Below, one piece after another: positions 23,515 to 31,494 of a stretch of DNA of 31,943 nucleotides (position 1 is the stretch's first letter; each line of letters begins with the position of its first letter). Under the pieces are notes generated by a model. That model had not been told where the DNA came from. It saw only the letters and a list, made by a program, of their open reading frames with translations, and searched no databases. Location: assembly GCA_016206385.1 (NCBI GenBank), contig JACQRS010000108.1:1-31943 (forward strand). Reading direction: 5' to 3'. A program made the position numbers and the translations under genes. Source of the DNA: Candidatus Rokuibacteriota bacterium (GTDB lineage Bacteria; Methylomirabilota; Methylomirabilia; Rokubacteriales; CSP1-6).

Positions 23515-24684
23515 TCAGCGACTCTTCTGCCATCCAGCCTTCGAACCGAGGCGCGTCCGTACCACCTGATAGATGCGCTGGGCCACCAATCGGTTTCCCT
23601 CGGGTCCGTAATGAAACATATCAATGTAGATATCGTCGGAGTTGGCATTGAACACGTCGGCGATGTAGTAGAGATGGGAGCGTTTGAGATTCCGCACCAG
23701 GCGGTAGGCGGCTTGATACAGGGGCGGGAGCCCGGGAGACCGGCGGCGCGCGGCCCGCAGAATTTTCTCTTCTTCGGCACTCAGAGGCTTGCCCTCTGCG
23801 AAGATGATGGGTTGCCAGAATACCGCGTAATCGAAGGCGTAGCGTCGGGCGAAGACCTCGATGAAATCCATGTTCCGGAGATAGGACTCAACCAATGAGT
23901 TGGCAAGCTGTTCAATGTCTGCAGGGGATCGGTTGAATTGCGCCGAATCAGTTTGCTGCGTTCGCGCTCGCGCGATGAGCCGTTCCAGCAGCGTCGTCGT
24001 ATTGGTCTTGAAAAGATAGCTGAAGCTCCCCCGCCGGGTCTCGTTCGCCGTTTCGAATATCCGCTTCAACTGATCGAAGTTGGAATGGAGATCCGATGGG
24101 CCGAGTTGGTAGCCGGTGTAAATATCGTTCGCCCCGTCCAAGAATATTACCAGGTCGGGCTTCCGATCTGACTTCAATTCGAGCATCAACTTGATGACTT
24201 CTTGCGTGCTGACCCAGGACGATTCCCCATAGTTTACGATGCAGACCGGACGGCCGTCCTTTGTCAACCGGTCCGCAAGCAATGAAGGGATCGTGCCCCA
24301 GTCGGGGACGCCGGTGCCCCACAGGGTGGATCCGCCGAACATGTAAATGAGGTACGTCTTCCCGTCACAGCGCGTATTGAGCGTCCGCCGTAGCCCCCGG
24401 GCATCCACGACGATCGTGGTTCCCGCGTAGGGAATACGACGCCAGACCACGTATGACTCATACATGAACCTGCCGCTCGCAGGGATCTCCCGCCAGTACG
24501 TCGCGCCCCAGGGTTCGGCCTTATACAGTGGGACGGCGGACCGAGGGTCGGTCGAGGTTCGGGCGTACAGCGACAGAACGAGGAAGGCCCCGACTTCCAG
24601 GGCCACGAAGAGCAGCCCGGTGATGCCGAGAAGAATGAGGCCGGACAGGACGAGCCGTTTCATCCGGCTGGATCCGATCTTCAT
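23515..24684 (-). CDS. SGNH/GDSL-family hydrolase, membrane anchored
   Basis: This is the only convincing minus-strand gene, with 389 residues. The start at 24684 is fixed by aggagg seven bases upstream (24692-24697). One membrane helix lies near residues 10-40. The SGNH blocks are GGSTLWGTG (Ser119), NYGESSW (block II Gly), GANDIYTG (Asn186) and DMFHYGPEGN (Asp355, His358), giving a complete Ser-Asn-Asp-His set. The family includes periplasmic esterases and acyltransferases that add or remove acetyl groups on glycans. The gene is visibly richer in A+T than its neighbours (29 of 60 bases G+C in 24121-24180, against 45 of 60 in 21541-21600). It is bracketed by two DUF5989 copies, suggesting insertion or acquisition. 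Confidence 0.87.
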   Translation of the reverse strand: MKIGSSRMKRLVLSGLILLGITGLLFVALEVGAFLVLSLYARTSTDPRSAVPLYKAEPWGATYWREIPASGRFMYESYVVWRRIPYAGTTIVVDARGLRRTLNTRCDGKTYLIYMFGGSTLWGTGVPDWGTIPSLLADRLTKDGRPVCIVNYGESSWVSTQEVIKLMLELKSDRKPDLVIFLDGANDIYTGYQLGPSDLHSNFDQLKRIFETANETRRGSFSYLFKTNTTTLLERLIARARTQQTDSAQFNRSPADIEQLANSLVESYLRNMDFIEVFARRYAFDYAVFWQPIIFAEGKPLSAEEEKILRAARRRSPGLPPLYQAAYRLVRNLKRSHLYYIADVFNANSDDIYIDMFHYGPEGNRLVAQRIYQVVRTRLGSKAGWQKSR

Positions 24685-24734
24685 AAGCGAGCCTCCTGGG
24701 TGGGTGGAAGGTGTCCCGGTGCTTGGCGGGCTGC

Positions 24735-24740
24735 ATTATA
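24735..24740 (-). promoter_or_regulatory. Candidate -10 element (TATAAT) for the minus-strand SGNH gene
   Basis: On the minus strand a perfect TATAAT lies about 50 bases upstream of ATG 24684, in the only divergent intergenic gap. The matching -35 region is poor (TTCCCT-like at a spacing near 17), so the call rests on the -10 box, the location and the strong ribosome site between. Confidence 0.4.
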
Positions 24741-24806
24741 AGTCGGTTTCATCCTGGAGGGAAGTTGTAGCCGATTTTCCTGTCGGTCTAAAGGCGTCAA
24801 CCTGAT

Positions 24807-24986
24807 ATGCGCTGGCTAGCTGGGATGGTGGACCGGTTCGGGGTCGCGGGGGAGCTGCTGATCTTCCTCTGGGAGCGGAAGCTCTGGTGGATGATTCCCA
24901 TGGTGCTGGTGCTGCTGGGCTTCGGCCTCCTCTTGGTGCTGGCGCAAAGCTCGGCCATTGCGCCATTCATCTATACGCTGTTTTGA
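24807..24986 (+). CDS. DUF5989 family small membrane protein, copy 2
   Basis: This 59-residue protein is identical to copy 1 (23290) except at residues 5 (Ile to Ala), 19 (Val to Ile) and 38 (Ala to Gly). The genes differ at 12 of 180 bases, most of them silent. Just upstream, aag-gcg-tca-acc-tga (24791-24805) parallels the end of the carbamoyltransferase gene before copy 1 (aag-gag-tca-ccc-tga), with the same one-base gap to the ATG. This copy therefore appears to derive from a carbamoyltransferase-DUF5989 junction. It is followed at once by an SGNH hydrolase gene on the same strand. Confidence 0.87.
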   Translation: MRWLAGMVDRFGVAGELLIFLWERKLWWMIPMVLVLLGFGLLLVLAQSSAIAPFIYTLF

Positions 24987-25086
24987 GGTGGAGCACCACG
25001 ATCGAGAAGGAGAGAAGATCCCGGCGGGTGACAACCTTGCGGGGGAGGAGGTAGTCGCCCGGGGTGGCATCGGAAGGCAGGGCAGG

Positions 25087-26403
25087 GTGTCCCACCCGCG
25101 TGATCTCCGGCGGCGCGGGAAAATACGTATCTTCCATGTTCTGGCACTGGGGGTGGTGGGTGTTGCCGCCGCCGTCCTGATAGCAGAACTGCTATTGCGT
25201 CAATTTCCAATGTGGGTTCCCGAGGCGGTGCGGTTGAGTTCGCCCGTCTTTGTTCGTCGTGCGGAGTCCGGCAAGAGATATTTTGCAGAGAGCGAGCAGT
25301 TTCAGGCGCCAGATACGGATCTGGGCCTTCGCGTCCGCCCGGAAGTGGACGTGTTTTTCCGAGTGCCTCGTCCCTACGAATCGTTCCCGGTCCGGACGGT
25401 GCGATTACCCGGAACTGACATCGGGGTGCGCAGGCGTGGTCCGGTCCCCGCAAGGCCATTTGCCTTGGCCGTTGGCGATTCACTGGTGTTCGGCTGGGGG
25501 GTCCGGGGCGAGGATGCGTGGGTTGACCTCCTGGAGCGTCGGACAGGGTTCGCCTTCGTGAACATGGGTGTTGGCGGCTATTCATCGCTCCAAGCGACGC
25601 GCCTCCTTGAACGCTACGGGCCTGGGCTCCGGCCGAAGATCGTCCTATGGGGCTTCAGCCACAACGACTTCGAGGACAACGTCCAATTTGCTGTCTGGCG
25701 CAGGGCCGCAACCGCAGAACCCTACGAGCGGTGGCGGCGGAGTCCGGAGGCTCTTTCGGGTGGAAAAGATCGTCCGCTGGCGGGGTTGCGAGACTGGCTG
25801 CGCGGCCACTTAGTGCTGGTGGAGGTAGCCCGATTGGCCACCCAGTCTATCCGCGGTGAGGTCGTCGAGTATCGTGATGGGGGACTCGACTTCCTCTTCT
25901 ACGCGTCTGAAAGGCGCGCGGCACCGACGGAGCTGGCCTTGCAGGGTGCAGAGCTGACCCGCCAGGCCTTGCGGCAAGCGAGCGAGGTGGCCATGAAGAT
26001 GGGGGCCACCCTCGTGGTGGCAATCTTTCCAGCGCGAGAGCAAGTATATTGGCCTCTGGTCCGACGGCTCTTCTCGGCGGGACAACAGGATGACCCGGAC
26101 TGGAGGACCAACCTGATTGCGCGGTTCTGTCGGGAGAATAGCATCCGCTATGTAGATCTCACTCCTACCCTTAAGGAAGCGGGCGCACGGACCTTACAAG
26201 TCTATTTTCGCGCCGATCGATGGCACCTGACCCCACTCGGAAACCGCCTGGTCGCTGACGCGGTACTGACCTACCTGCGGGCGGAAGGATTGTTTCCGCA
26301 AGAAGCGACGCACCAACGGCAGCAGTTCCAGCAGAGGTCTTCCGGGGAACACGCCGGCGTGGGATCGAGGCGTCACGCCGCCGCTCTGGGGTCGACGCGG
26401 TGA
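25087..26403 (+). CDS. SGNH-family hydrolase/acyltransferase-like protein with N-terminal membrane anchor
   Basis: The reading frame opens inside the DUF5989 gene. I prefer GTG 25087, preceded by ggaagg at 25073, because it leaves a short basic N-terminus before the membrane helix (residues 17-36); GTG 24988 is the alternative. The protein of about 438 residues has block I VGDSLVFGWG (Ser131), block II GVGGYSS, block III SHNDFED (Asn193) and block V ADRWHLTPLGN (Asp377, His380). It is a second complete SGNH protein in the same module, unlike the minus-strand one outside the motifs. A periplasmic esterase or O-acyltransferase role on the glycan is likely. SxtL beside SxtK in saxitoxin clusters is also a GDSL/SGNH protein, to my recollection. 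Confidence 0.82.
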   Translation: MSHPRDLRRRGKIRIFHVLALGVVGVAAAVLIAELLLRQFPMWVPEAVRLSSPVFVRRAESGKRYFAESEQFQAPDTDLGLRVRPEVDVFFRVPRPYESFPVRTVRLPGTDIGVRRRGPVPARPFALAVGDSLVFGWGVRGEDAWVDLLERRTGFAFVNMGVGGYSSLQATRLLERYGPGLRPKIVLWGFSHNDFEDNVQFAVWRRAATAEPYERWRRSPEALSGGKDRPLAGLRDWLRGHLVLVEVARLATQSIRGEVVEYRDGGLDFLFYASERRAAPTELALQGAELTRQALRQASEVAMKMGATLVVAIFPAREQVYWPLVRRLFSAGQQDDPDWRTNLIARFCRENSIRYVDLTPTLKEAGARTLQVYFRADRWHLTPLGNRLVADAVLTYLRAEGLFPQEATHQRQQFQQRSSGEHAGVGSRRHAAALGSTR

Positions 26404-26449
26404 GTTCGTAGGTCATCGGCCGCGAGTGCCTCGACTGTCAGGGTGCCGG

Positions 26450-27406
26450 ATGAGTAACGTGGAGACGGCGAGACAACGGGTGGCAAAGACGGCGAACGGG
26501 GCCGAATATACCGTCTGCAATCTCTGCGGCGCGGACGAGGGGGAGCCCCTCTTTACCAGCCCCGACCTTCACCTGGGTGGCCTCGAGCGGTTCGAGATGG
26601 TCCGCTGCCGGCGCTGCGGTCTGATCTACCTGAACCCGCGGCCGGGGGGGGAGCGGCTGGCGGACTTCTATCCGGATGATTACGCGGTCTTCCAGGAGGA
26701 CCGGTGGTCGCTGGGGGTTCGAGTCCGCCGCCTGCATGTCCGGCTCAGGGCAGCCTGGCTTGGTCGGCTGCTCCCGCGGGGGGGGCGAGTGCTGGAGATA
26801 GGCTGCGGACGGGGAGAGCTGCTGACAGCGCTCCGGGACCGGGGATTGGAGGTGGAGGGCGTAGATTTGAGTCCTCAGGCGGTTCGGATGGCCAGCCGGT
26901 CGGGAATCCGGGTCGTGCAGGGAACGATTCTGACGGCGGGCTTCGCTGAGGAGTCCTATGACCTCATCGTCATGGCCCAGGTCTTGGAACACATCCCGGA
27001 TCCCCTGGGCACGCTCCAGCGGGTCCGTGCCCTGCTGCGGCCGAAGGGCTGGCTCTACATCGAGGTTCCCAACGCTGGCTCCTTCGAGTCCCGACTCTTC
27101 GGACGCTACTGGGGGGGATGGGATGTCCCGCGTCACCTGTACGGCTTCTCACCGACCACGCTGGCTGCCCTGGTTGAACGCGCGGGCCTCTCGCTCCACC
27201 GGATGCACTTCCTGGCATCGCCCACGACGGGGGTCTGGGGGATTGTCAATCTCCTCCGGTACTCGAAGCTGCAGGCCCTGCTCCTTCGGCATGGGCGCGA
27301 GAAGGCCGTTCGGGTCGTAACCAGATTGCTCCTGTGGCCTTGGTACCTCTGCGCGAGGGCGGCCGGCCAGAGCGGCATCTTCGCCGCCGTGTGCCAGAAG
27401 ACATGA
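26450..27406 (+). CDS. Class I SAM methyltransferase with N-terminal zinc ribbon (copy 2 of pair)
   Basis: From ATG 26450 there are 318 residues; GTG 26426 is also in frame. Cysteines C23, C26, C53 and C56 form the ribbon (RCRRCGLIYLNPRP). The SAM domain has VLEIGCGRGELL, VMAQVLEHIPDPLG and IEVPNAGSFESRLFGRYW. Every motif has a counterpart in the protein at 19031, and the cysteine-motif DNA (ccggcgctgcggt, cctgaacccgcggccgg) is nearly the same. It is coupled by ATGA to the flippase-like gene at 27403, repeating the order of copy 1. The substrate is unknown. Confidence 0.85.
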   Translation: MSNVETARQRVAKTANGAEYTVCNLCGADEGEPLFTSPDLHLGGLERFEMVRCRRCGLIYLNPRPGGERLADFYPDDYAVFQEDRWSLGVRVRRLHVRLRAAWLGRLLPRGGRVLEIGCGRGELLTALRDRGLEVEGVDLSPQAVRMASRSGIRVVQGTILTAGFAEESYDLIVMAQVLEHIPDPLGTLQRVRALLRPKGWLYIEVPNAGSFESRLFGRYWGGWDVPRHLYGFSPTTLAALVERAGLSLHRMHFLASPTTGVWGIVNLLRYSKLQALLLRHGREKAVRVVTRLLLWPWYLCARAAGQSGIFAAVCQKT

Positions 27407-28440
27407 GCGACCAGGAGGCGAGGAAGAATGCGGGCCGATCCTGGCTCTTCCGCGTCGCCAAGGGCTTGGCGGGCCTGGCCCTTTTCGGGTACGTCGCCGG
27501 CCGAATCGGGGTCGAACGGGTCCTGGGGGAGTTCCGGGCCGTCTCCATCTTCTCCCTCGTTGTGGCGGTGTGCGTGATGGTGGGAGGGATCCTGGTGACC
27601 TCCCGGCGGTGGCAGGTGATCATCCAGGCGCAAGGGACCCCGATCCCGTTCGCGGCGGTATTGCGGGTGTATCTGGTCGGTCTCTTCTTCAACCTGGCCG
27701 GTGCCGGGGGCCTGGGGGGGTACGTCTATCGGGTGATCTCGCTTACAAAGTACACGAGCCGCGCCGGGATCTCGGCGGTATCGCTGGTGGTGGATCGAGG
27801 GATGGATGCCATCATTCTGCCGGCCCTAGCCCTCCTCGGGCTGGGCGGCTACGGGTTCGTGAAGGCTGACTGGCCCCTGATGGCTTTGGCCATCGCCGGC
27901 CTTCCCCTGTATGCATCACTCGTCTATGGCGGTGCCCGGCTGGGCGGGTCCCTCACCCGCAAGGTTGGATCCGGCACGCCGTGGTTCCGGGGTTGGCCGA
28001 CCTTCCTGGAGGCGTTCACCGACGGGATCTTTCGGCTGCGAGACCACCCGGCACTCAGGGGGAAACTGCTGGGCCTCTCGGTCCTGTTCCAATGCTGGGT
28101 CATCATGGCGAACTTTGTGATCAGTTGGAGCCTGCGGTTCGACATACCACTTTGGCAGTTCGTGGCCTTCATGCCCCTGATCGCGATCATCAACCTCTTT
28201 CCGCTGACGTTCAATGGTCTTGGCGTCCTCCAGGTGGCGTATGTCTACTTCTTCGGCCTGGGAGGGGTAGAACCCTCGAAAGCGCTGACCCTGTCCGTGG
28301 TCGTTGTGCTCGGGAGTTTCCTGCTTGCCGGCCTCGGTGGACTCCTCTTCGGCTGGGAATGTCTGGCCGCTGCCGGAGCCCGGGGACGTGCCGGTGGGGA
28401 CTCCATGGCCCCGAAGGTGAGCGGAAGGGAGGAGGCCTGA
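27403..28440 (+). CDS. Flippase-like integral membrane protein (LPG synthase TM-domain family), copy 2
   Basis: ATG 27403 in an ATGA overlap gives 345 residues with about eight membrane helices. Family landmarks are AGGLGGYVYRVISL, LVVDRGMDAI and NLFPLTFNGLGVLQVAYVYF, matching GGYVYRVWAL, LVVDRIADL and LLPLTVNGIGL of copy 1 at 19975. It has no soluble aminoacyl-transfer domain. It may translocate or shield a lipid-linked sugar. Two such proteins, each tied to a related methyltransferase, suggest the pair acts together, perhaps on two different lipid-linked sugars. This is inference. Confidence 0.82.
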   Translation: MSDQEARKNAGRSWLFRVAKGLAGLALFGYVAGRIGVERVLGEFRAVSIFSLVVAVCVMVGGILVTSRRWQVIIQAQGTPIPFAAVLRVYLVGLFFNLAGAGGLGGYVYRVISLTKYTSRAGISAVSLVVDRGMDAIILPALALLGLGGYGFVKADWPLMALAIAGLPLYASLVYGGARLGGSLTRKVGSGTPWFRGWPTFLEAFTDGIFRLRDHPALRGKLLGLSVLFQCWVIMANFVISWSLRFDIPLWQFVAFMPLIAIINLFPLTFNGLGVLQVAYVYFFGLGGVEPSKALTLSVVVVLGSFLLAGLGGLLFGWECLAAAGARGRAGGDSMAPKVSGREEA

Positions 28441-28441
28441 C

Positions 28442-29353
28442 GTGCGCTTCACCGGCGAGCGGTGGGCAGGCGACGATCTGGTGCCAGACCCGCGTCACGA
28501 GAGCCGATACAGCGAATATGCGGTGGCGCGCCAGTACGCTCGGGGCAAGGTTGTCCTGGACATCGGCTCGGGAGACGGCTGCGCGGCCTTCCTTCTCGCT
28601 GAGGAGTCAAAGGAGGTCATCGGGGTCGAGGTCGCCCGCGAAGCGGTTGAATTAGCCCGGCAACGGTACCAGAGACCGAACCTCCGCTTCCAGCAAATGA
28701 GCGGGACGCAGCTCGGGTTCCCGGACAACACCTTCGACCTGATTACCTCGTTTCAGGTCATCGAGCACGTTCCGGAGGTCGAGGTTTTCGTGGATGAAAT
28801 GATCAGGGTCCTCAAGCCCGACGGACGGCTCTTGGTCACGACGCCAAACCGGCTGACCTCGATCGGAGAGAACCCGTACCACGTGCAGGAGTACAGTCCG
28901 GACGAGTTTCGGACGCTCTTCGACGGACGGTTCGGGGAAGTCACTATCCTGGGGTGCCAGGGCAGCGCGGCGGCCGAGCAACATTGGCGTCTGCGCGGGC
29001 GGGTCGTGCGGGGCCTGCTCCGGCTGGATGTTCTCCGCCTGAGGCACAGGCTTCCGCGGAGGCTGATCCTCCGTGTGTACCCCTTTGGGTACCGTGTGAG
29101 CTGGGTGATTCGCCGGTTTCTGGGAAAACTCATGCGGGTGCCCCAAGAACTGACCCAGCAGGATTTCTTGATCAGTGAGCAATGCCTCGACAGGGCTCTG
29201 TGGCTGGCCGCGGTTGCGGTGGGGCCGGTGAAGGCTGCCCTGGGACCTGGGGCAGGCATCGTACCGCGGACTGACAATGACGACGGGAGCGGCGTTCTCG
29301 GCGATGCCAGGTCGGCGCATATCTCGCCGTTGGGCCAAGGCAGGGATATCTGA
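28442..29353 (+). CDS. Class I SAM-dependent methyltransferase
   Basis: The 303-residue protein starts at GTG 28442, one base after the flippase-like stop. It has the N-terminal FTGERW and SRYSEYAVARQYARGK segment common in glycan-cluster methyltransferases, motif I VVLDIGSGDG at 37-46, and SFQVIEHVPE, PDGRLLVTTPN and YHVQEYSPDEF. It has no zinc ribbon and differs from the proteins at 19031 and 26450. It probably O-methylates a sugar or a lipid-linked intermediate. The C-terminal 30 residues look unconserved and could reflect a late stop. Confidence 0.83.
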   Translation: MRFTGERWAGDDLVPDPRHESRYSEYAVARQYARGKVVLDIGSGDGCAAFLLAEESKEVIGVEVAREAVELARQRYQRPNLRFQQMSGTQLGFPDNTFDLITSFQVIEHVPEVEVFVDEMIRVLKPDGRLLVTTPNRLTSIGENPYHVQEYSPDEFRTLFDGRFGEVTILGCQGSAAAEQHWRLRGRVVRGLLRLDVLRLRHRLPRRLILRVYPFGYRVSWVIRRFLGKLMRVPQELTQQDFLISEQCLDRALWLAAVAVGPVKAALGPGAGIVPRTDNDDGSGVLGDARSAHISPLGQGRDI

Positions 29354-29407
29354 AGCCGGGAGAAGCTCATCCCGCCGCCGGCCAGTGCAGGGAGTTGATC
29401 GGGTGCG

Positions 29408-30502
29408 ATGTCGGACGCTGATCGAGGCTGGATCGCAAGACGGTATCGGCCCGGCGACGCCCCGGTCATGCTGGCGCTCCTCCGGGCGAACTACGGCGAC
29501 GTAGATTTCGCCCAGGAATCCTTCTTCCGATGGCAGTACGAAGAGAACCCGGCGGGACCGGCCCAGATCTGGCTGGCGGAAGACCCCGAGAGCGAGGTCC
29601 TGGCGGGGCAGTACGTGGTCATCCCGATGCGGCTGTGCCTGGATGGCGCCGAGCGCCTGGGGTGCTTATCCCTCAATACCCTGACGGACGCGCGGTATCG
29701 TGGGCGGGGGATATTCACCGGCCTTGCGCGCAGGCTTTTCTCGACGCTCCCCGATGCGGGGGTCGCGCTCACGTACGGGTTCCCGAACCCCAATTCGTAC
29801 CCGGGGTTCGTAGAGAAGCTTGAATTCCGCGACATCGGCCAGGCGCCCCTCATGGTCAAGCCCCTGGACGTGCAGCGGCTTGCGGGCCGCAAATTCGGAG
29901 GCGTCCTGGGATCGGTCTTGGGAACCGCGGGGGGTCTCCTCCGCCCGATGCTCTGGCCGCGAACTCGGACCCCACAAGGGACGGGGATTCAGATCATCGC
30001 CAGGGACACCGCCGGCCCGGAGTTCGACGAATTCTGGGAGAGTCAGAAGCGGCGCCATCGTCTGATGGTCGTGCGCGATGCCCGCTATATCGCGTGGCGC
30101 TATCTGCGGTGCCCGACGCGGCGATACAACGTGTTGTCCGCCGTGTCGGGGGACCGGGTGACGGCGTACCTTGTCGGGCGGATCGCCGAGGTTTTCGGCG
30201 TGCGGGCCGGCCTGGTTGTGGATATGCTCCTGGACACCGGTGAACGGGATATCAGGGCAGCGGAGCACCTGCTGGCGGCATGGGAAAGCCTGTGCGCGTC
30301 GGAGAGCGTGGAAGTGTTGGCGGGCCTGATGCTTCCCCACGTCCCGGAGGCCATTGCCTTTCGCCGATGCGGCTACTGGACCGTGCCCCGGCGGCTCCTC
30401 CCTCAGCCGATGCCCGTCATCATGCGTGAGCACGAGACGGAGATTCCGAAGCTTGGCCTGCGGGATTGCTTCCTCACCTTCGGGGACTATGACAGTGTCT
30501 AG
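29408..30502 (+). CDS. GNAT-family N-acetyltransferase-like protein
   Basis: This 364-residue protein begins with a GNAT-type domain: RYRPGDAPVMLALL, then GDVDFAQESFFRWQYEENPAG, LAGQYVVIPMRL and DARYRGRGIFTGLARRL, the last matching the acetyl-CoA pyrophosphate loop (R/Q-x-x-G-x-G/A). A second, less clear half contains YIAWRYLRCPTRRY. It may acetylate an amino sugar or other polysaccharide building block. The nearby amidotransferase and deacetylase make amino-sugar chemistry plausible. ATG 29408 lies 54 bases after the methyltransferase stop. Other GNAT substrates cannot be excluded. Confidence 0.75.
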   Translation: MSDADRGWIARRYRPGDAPVMLALLRANYGDVDFAQESFFRWQYEENPAGPAQIWLAEDPESEVLAGQYVVIPMRLCLDGAERLGCLSLNTLTDARYRGRGIFTGLARRLFSTLPDAGVALTYGFPNPNSYPGFVEKLEFRDIGQAPLMVKPLDVQRLAGRKFGGVLGSVLGTAGGLLRPMLWPRTRTPQGTGIQIIARDTAGPEFDEFWESQKRRHRLMVVRDARYIAWRYLRCPTRRYNVLSAVSGDRVTAYLVGRIAEVFGVRAGLVVDMLLDTGERDIRAAEHLLAAWESLCASESVEVLAGLMLPHVPEAIAFRRCGYWTVPRRLLPQPMPVIMREHETEIPKLGLRDCFLTFGDYDSV

Positions 30503-31388
30503 GTCCGCCGCCCCGATTGTCAATGCGTTCACCGTTGACGTGGAGGACTGGTACTGCAATCACTTCCTGGAGGGCAGGGTGCCCCCCTCGGCGTGGGATC
30601 GCCAGCCTTCCGTGGTGCGGCAGGGCACGGAGGCGATCCTCTCTCTCCTGGCCGAGTATGGAATCCGGGCGACGTTCTTTGTCCTGGGGTACGTGGCGGA
30701 TCGGTTCCCCGAGCTGTGCCAGGCGATCCGTGCCCGCGGGCACGCGATCGGCACCCATGGCTACTGGCACCACCGACCCCTGGCGGGAACCCCTGACCAG
30801 TTTCAACGGGATCTTCGCGAGAGCATCGGCACCATCGCGCGGGCGACAGGCACCCTCCCGCTCGGCTACCGCGCGCCCGTCGCGGCCCTGGACTGGCCGG
30901 CCACCTGGGCATTCCAGGCCATGCGAGACGCGGGGATCGTCTATGATTCCAGCGTGTATCCCACCCGGCTGTTCGTCCTGGCAGGATCGGCGGATGCGCC
31001 GCGGGCGCCGTTTCTGACAGCGACCGGCGTGTGGGAGATTCCCCTTTCTGTGGCAGAGGTCTGCGGCCGGAGATTCCCCTTGAGCGGCGGGTTCTATCTC
31101 CGGGCCCTGCCCTTCGGGCTCTATCGCCGACTGATCCGGAGGGAGAACGCCGCCGGACGCCCGGTCATCCTCTACGTGCACCCCTGGGAGCTGGCGCATG
31201 GCTTCCCCCGGCTAATGCGCCATCCGATCGGCCGTCTCGTGCAGACCTGGAATCTCCGGTCGGTCGAATCCAAGCTGCGGGCGCTCTTCGAGGAGTTTCG
31301 ATGGGGGGCCATCGAAGACGTGTACCGGCAGGTGCTCGCCGTCCCCTCTCCTGCAGCCGAGCTGCCGGCATCTCGCGGTGCGGCATAA
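30489..31388 (+). CDS. Polysaccharide deacetylase, exosortase-A-system type (DUF3473)
   Basis: ATG 30489 overlaps the GNAT gene end by 14 bases and gives 299 residues. The NodB-type metal-site motifs are FTVDVEDWY (14-22, Asp residues), TFFVLGYVADRFPEL and GTHGYWHH (His pair), then GYRAPV and the C-terminal YVHPWEL typical of the DUF3473 subgroup. These proteins accompany the PEP-CTERM/exosortase A exopolysaccharide loci and remove N-acetyl groups from polymer or precursor. An asparagine-synthase-like amidotransferase gene, another common partner in those loci, follows. No exosortase or PEP-CTERM protein is in the window itself. Confidence 0.88.
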   Translation: MTVSRSAAPIVNAFTVDVEDWYCNHFLEGRVPPSAWDRQPSVVRQGTEAILSLLAEYGIRATFFVLGYVADRFPELCQAIRARGHAIGTHGYWHHRPLAGTPDQFQRDLRESIGTIARATGTLPLGYRAPVAALDWPATWAFQAMRDAGIVYDSSVYPTRLFVLAGSADAPRAPFLTATGVWEIPLSVAEVCGRRFPLSGGFYLRALPFGLYRRLIRRENAAGRPVILYVHPWELAHGFPRLMRHPIGRLVQTWNLRSVESKLRALFEEFRWGAIEDVYRQVLAVPSPAAELPASRGAA

Positions 31389-31414
31389 CCGCCGGGCGAG
31401 GAGGGGGAGGTTGT

Positions 31415-31490
31415 CTTGGCGATCTTGGCGAGAGACCCGGGGTTGTCCTCACGCAAAGACGCCAAGGGCGTAAAGTCGGGTTTGGGTTAG
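31415..31490. repeat. Dispersed intergenic repeat, 'acgcaaagacgccaag' family, right-end copy
   Basis: This copy has cttggcgatcttggcgagag (31415-31434), a short ccgggg linker, then ctcacgcaaagacgccaag (from about 31448) and ggcgtaaag, ending with tttgggtta, the reverse complement of the taacccaaa-type end seen in other copies. The order of the two half-arms is swapped relative to the copy at 10947, as expected for an imperfect palindrome read from the other side. It fills the 106-base gap before the amidotransferase ATG at 31495. Confidence 0.7.
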
Positions 31491-31494
31491 CGCG

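Noticed and set aside
25568..25859. Short overlapping + strand frames inside the second SGNH gene
   Set aside because: They lie in alternative frames of a gene with a complete set of SGNH motifs and have no ribosome site or recognisable sequence.
21070..26403. Saxitoxin biosynthesis
   Set aside because: Only the accessory carbamoyltransferase/DUF5989/SGNH genes resemble sxt genes. No SxtA-type polyketide synthase or amidinotransferase is present, and all neighbours are glycan genes.
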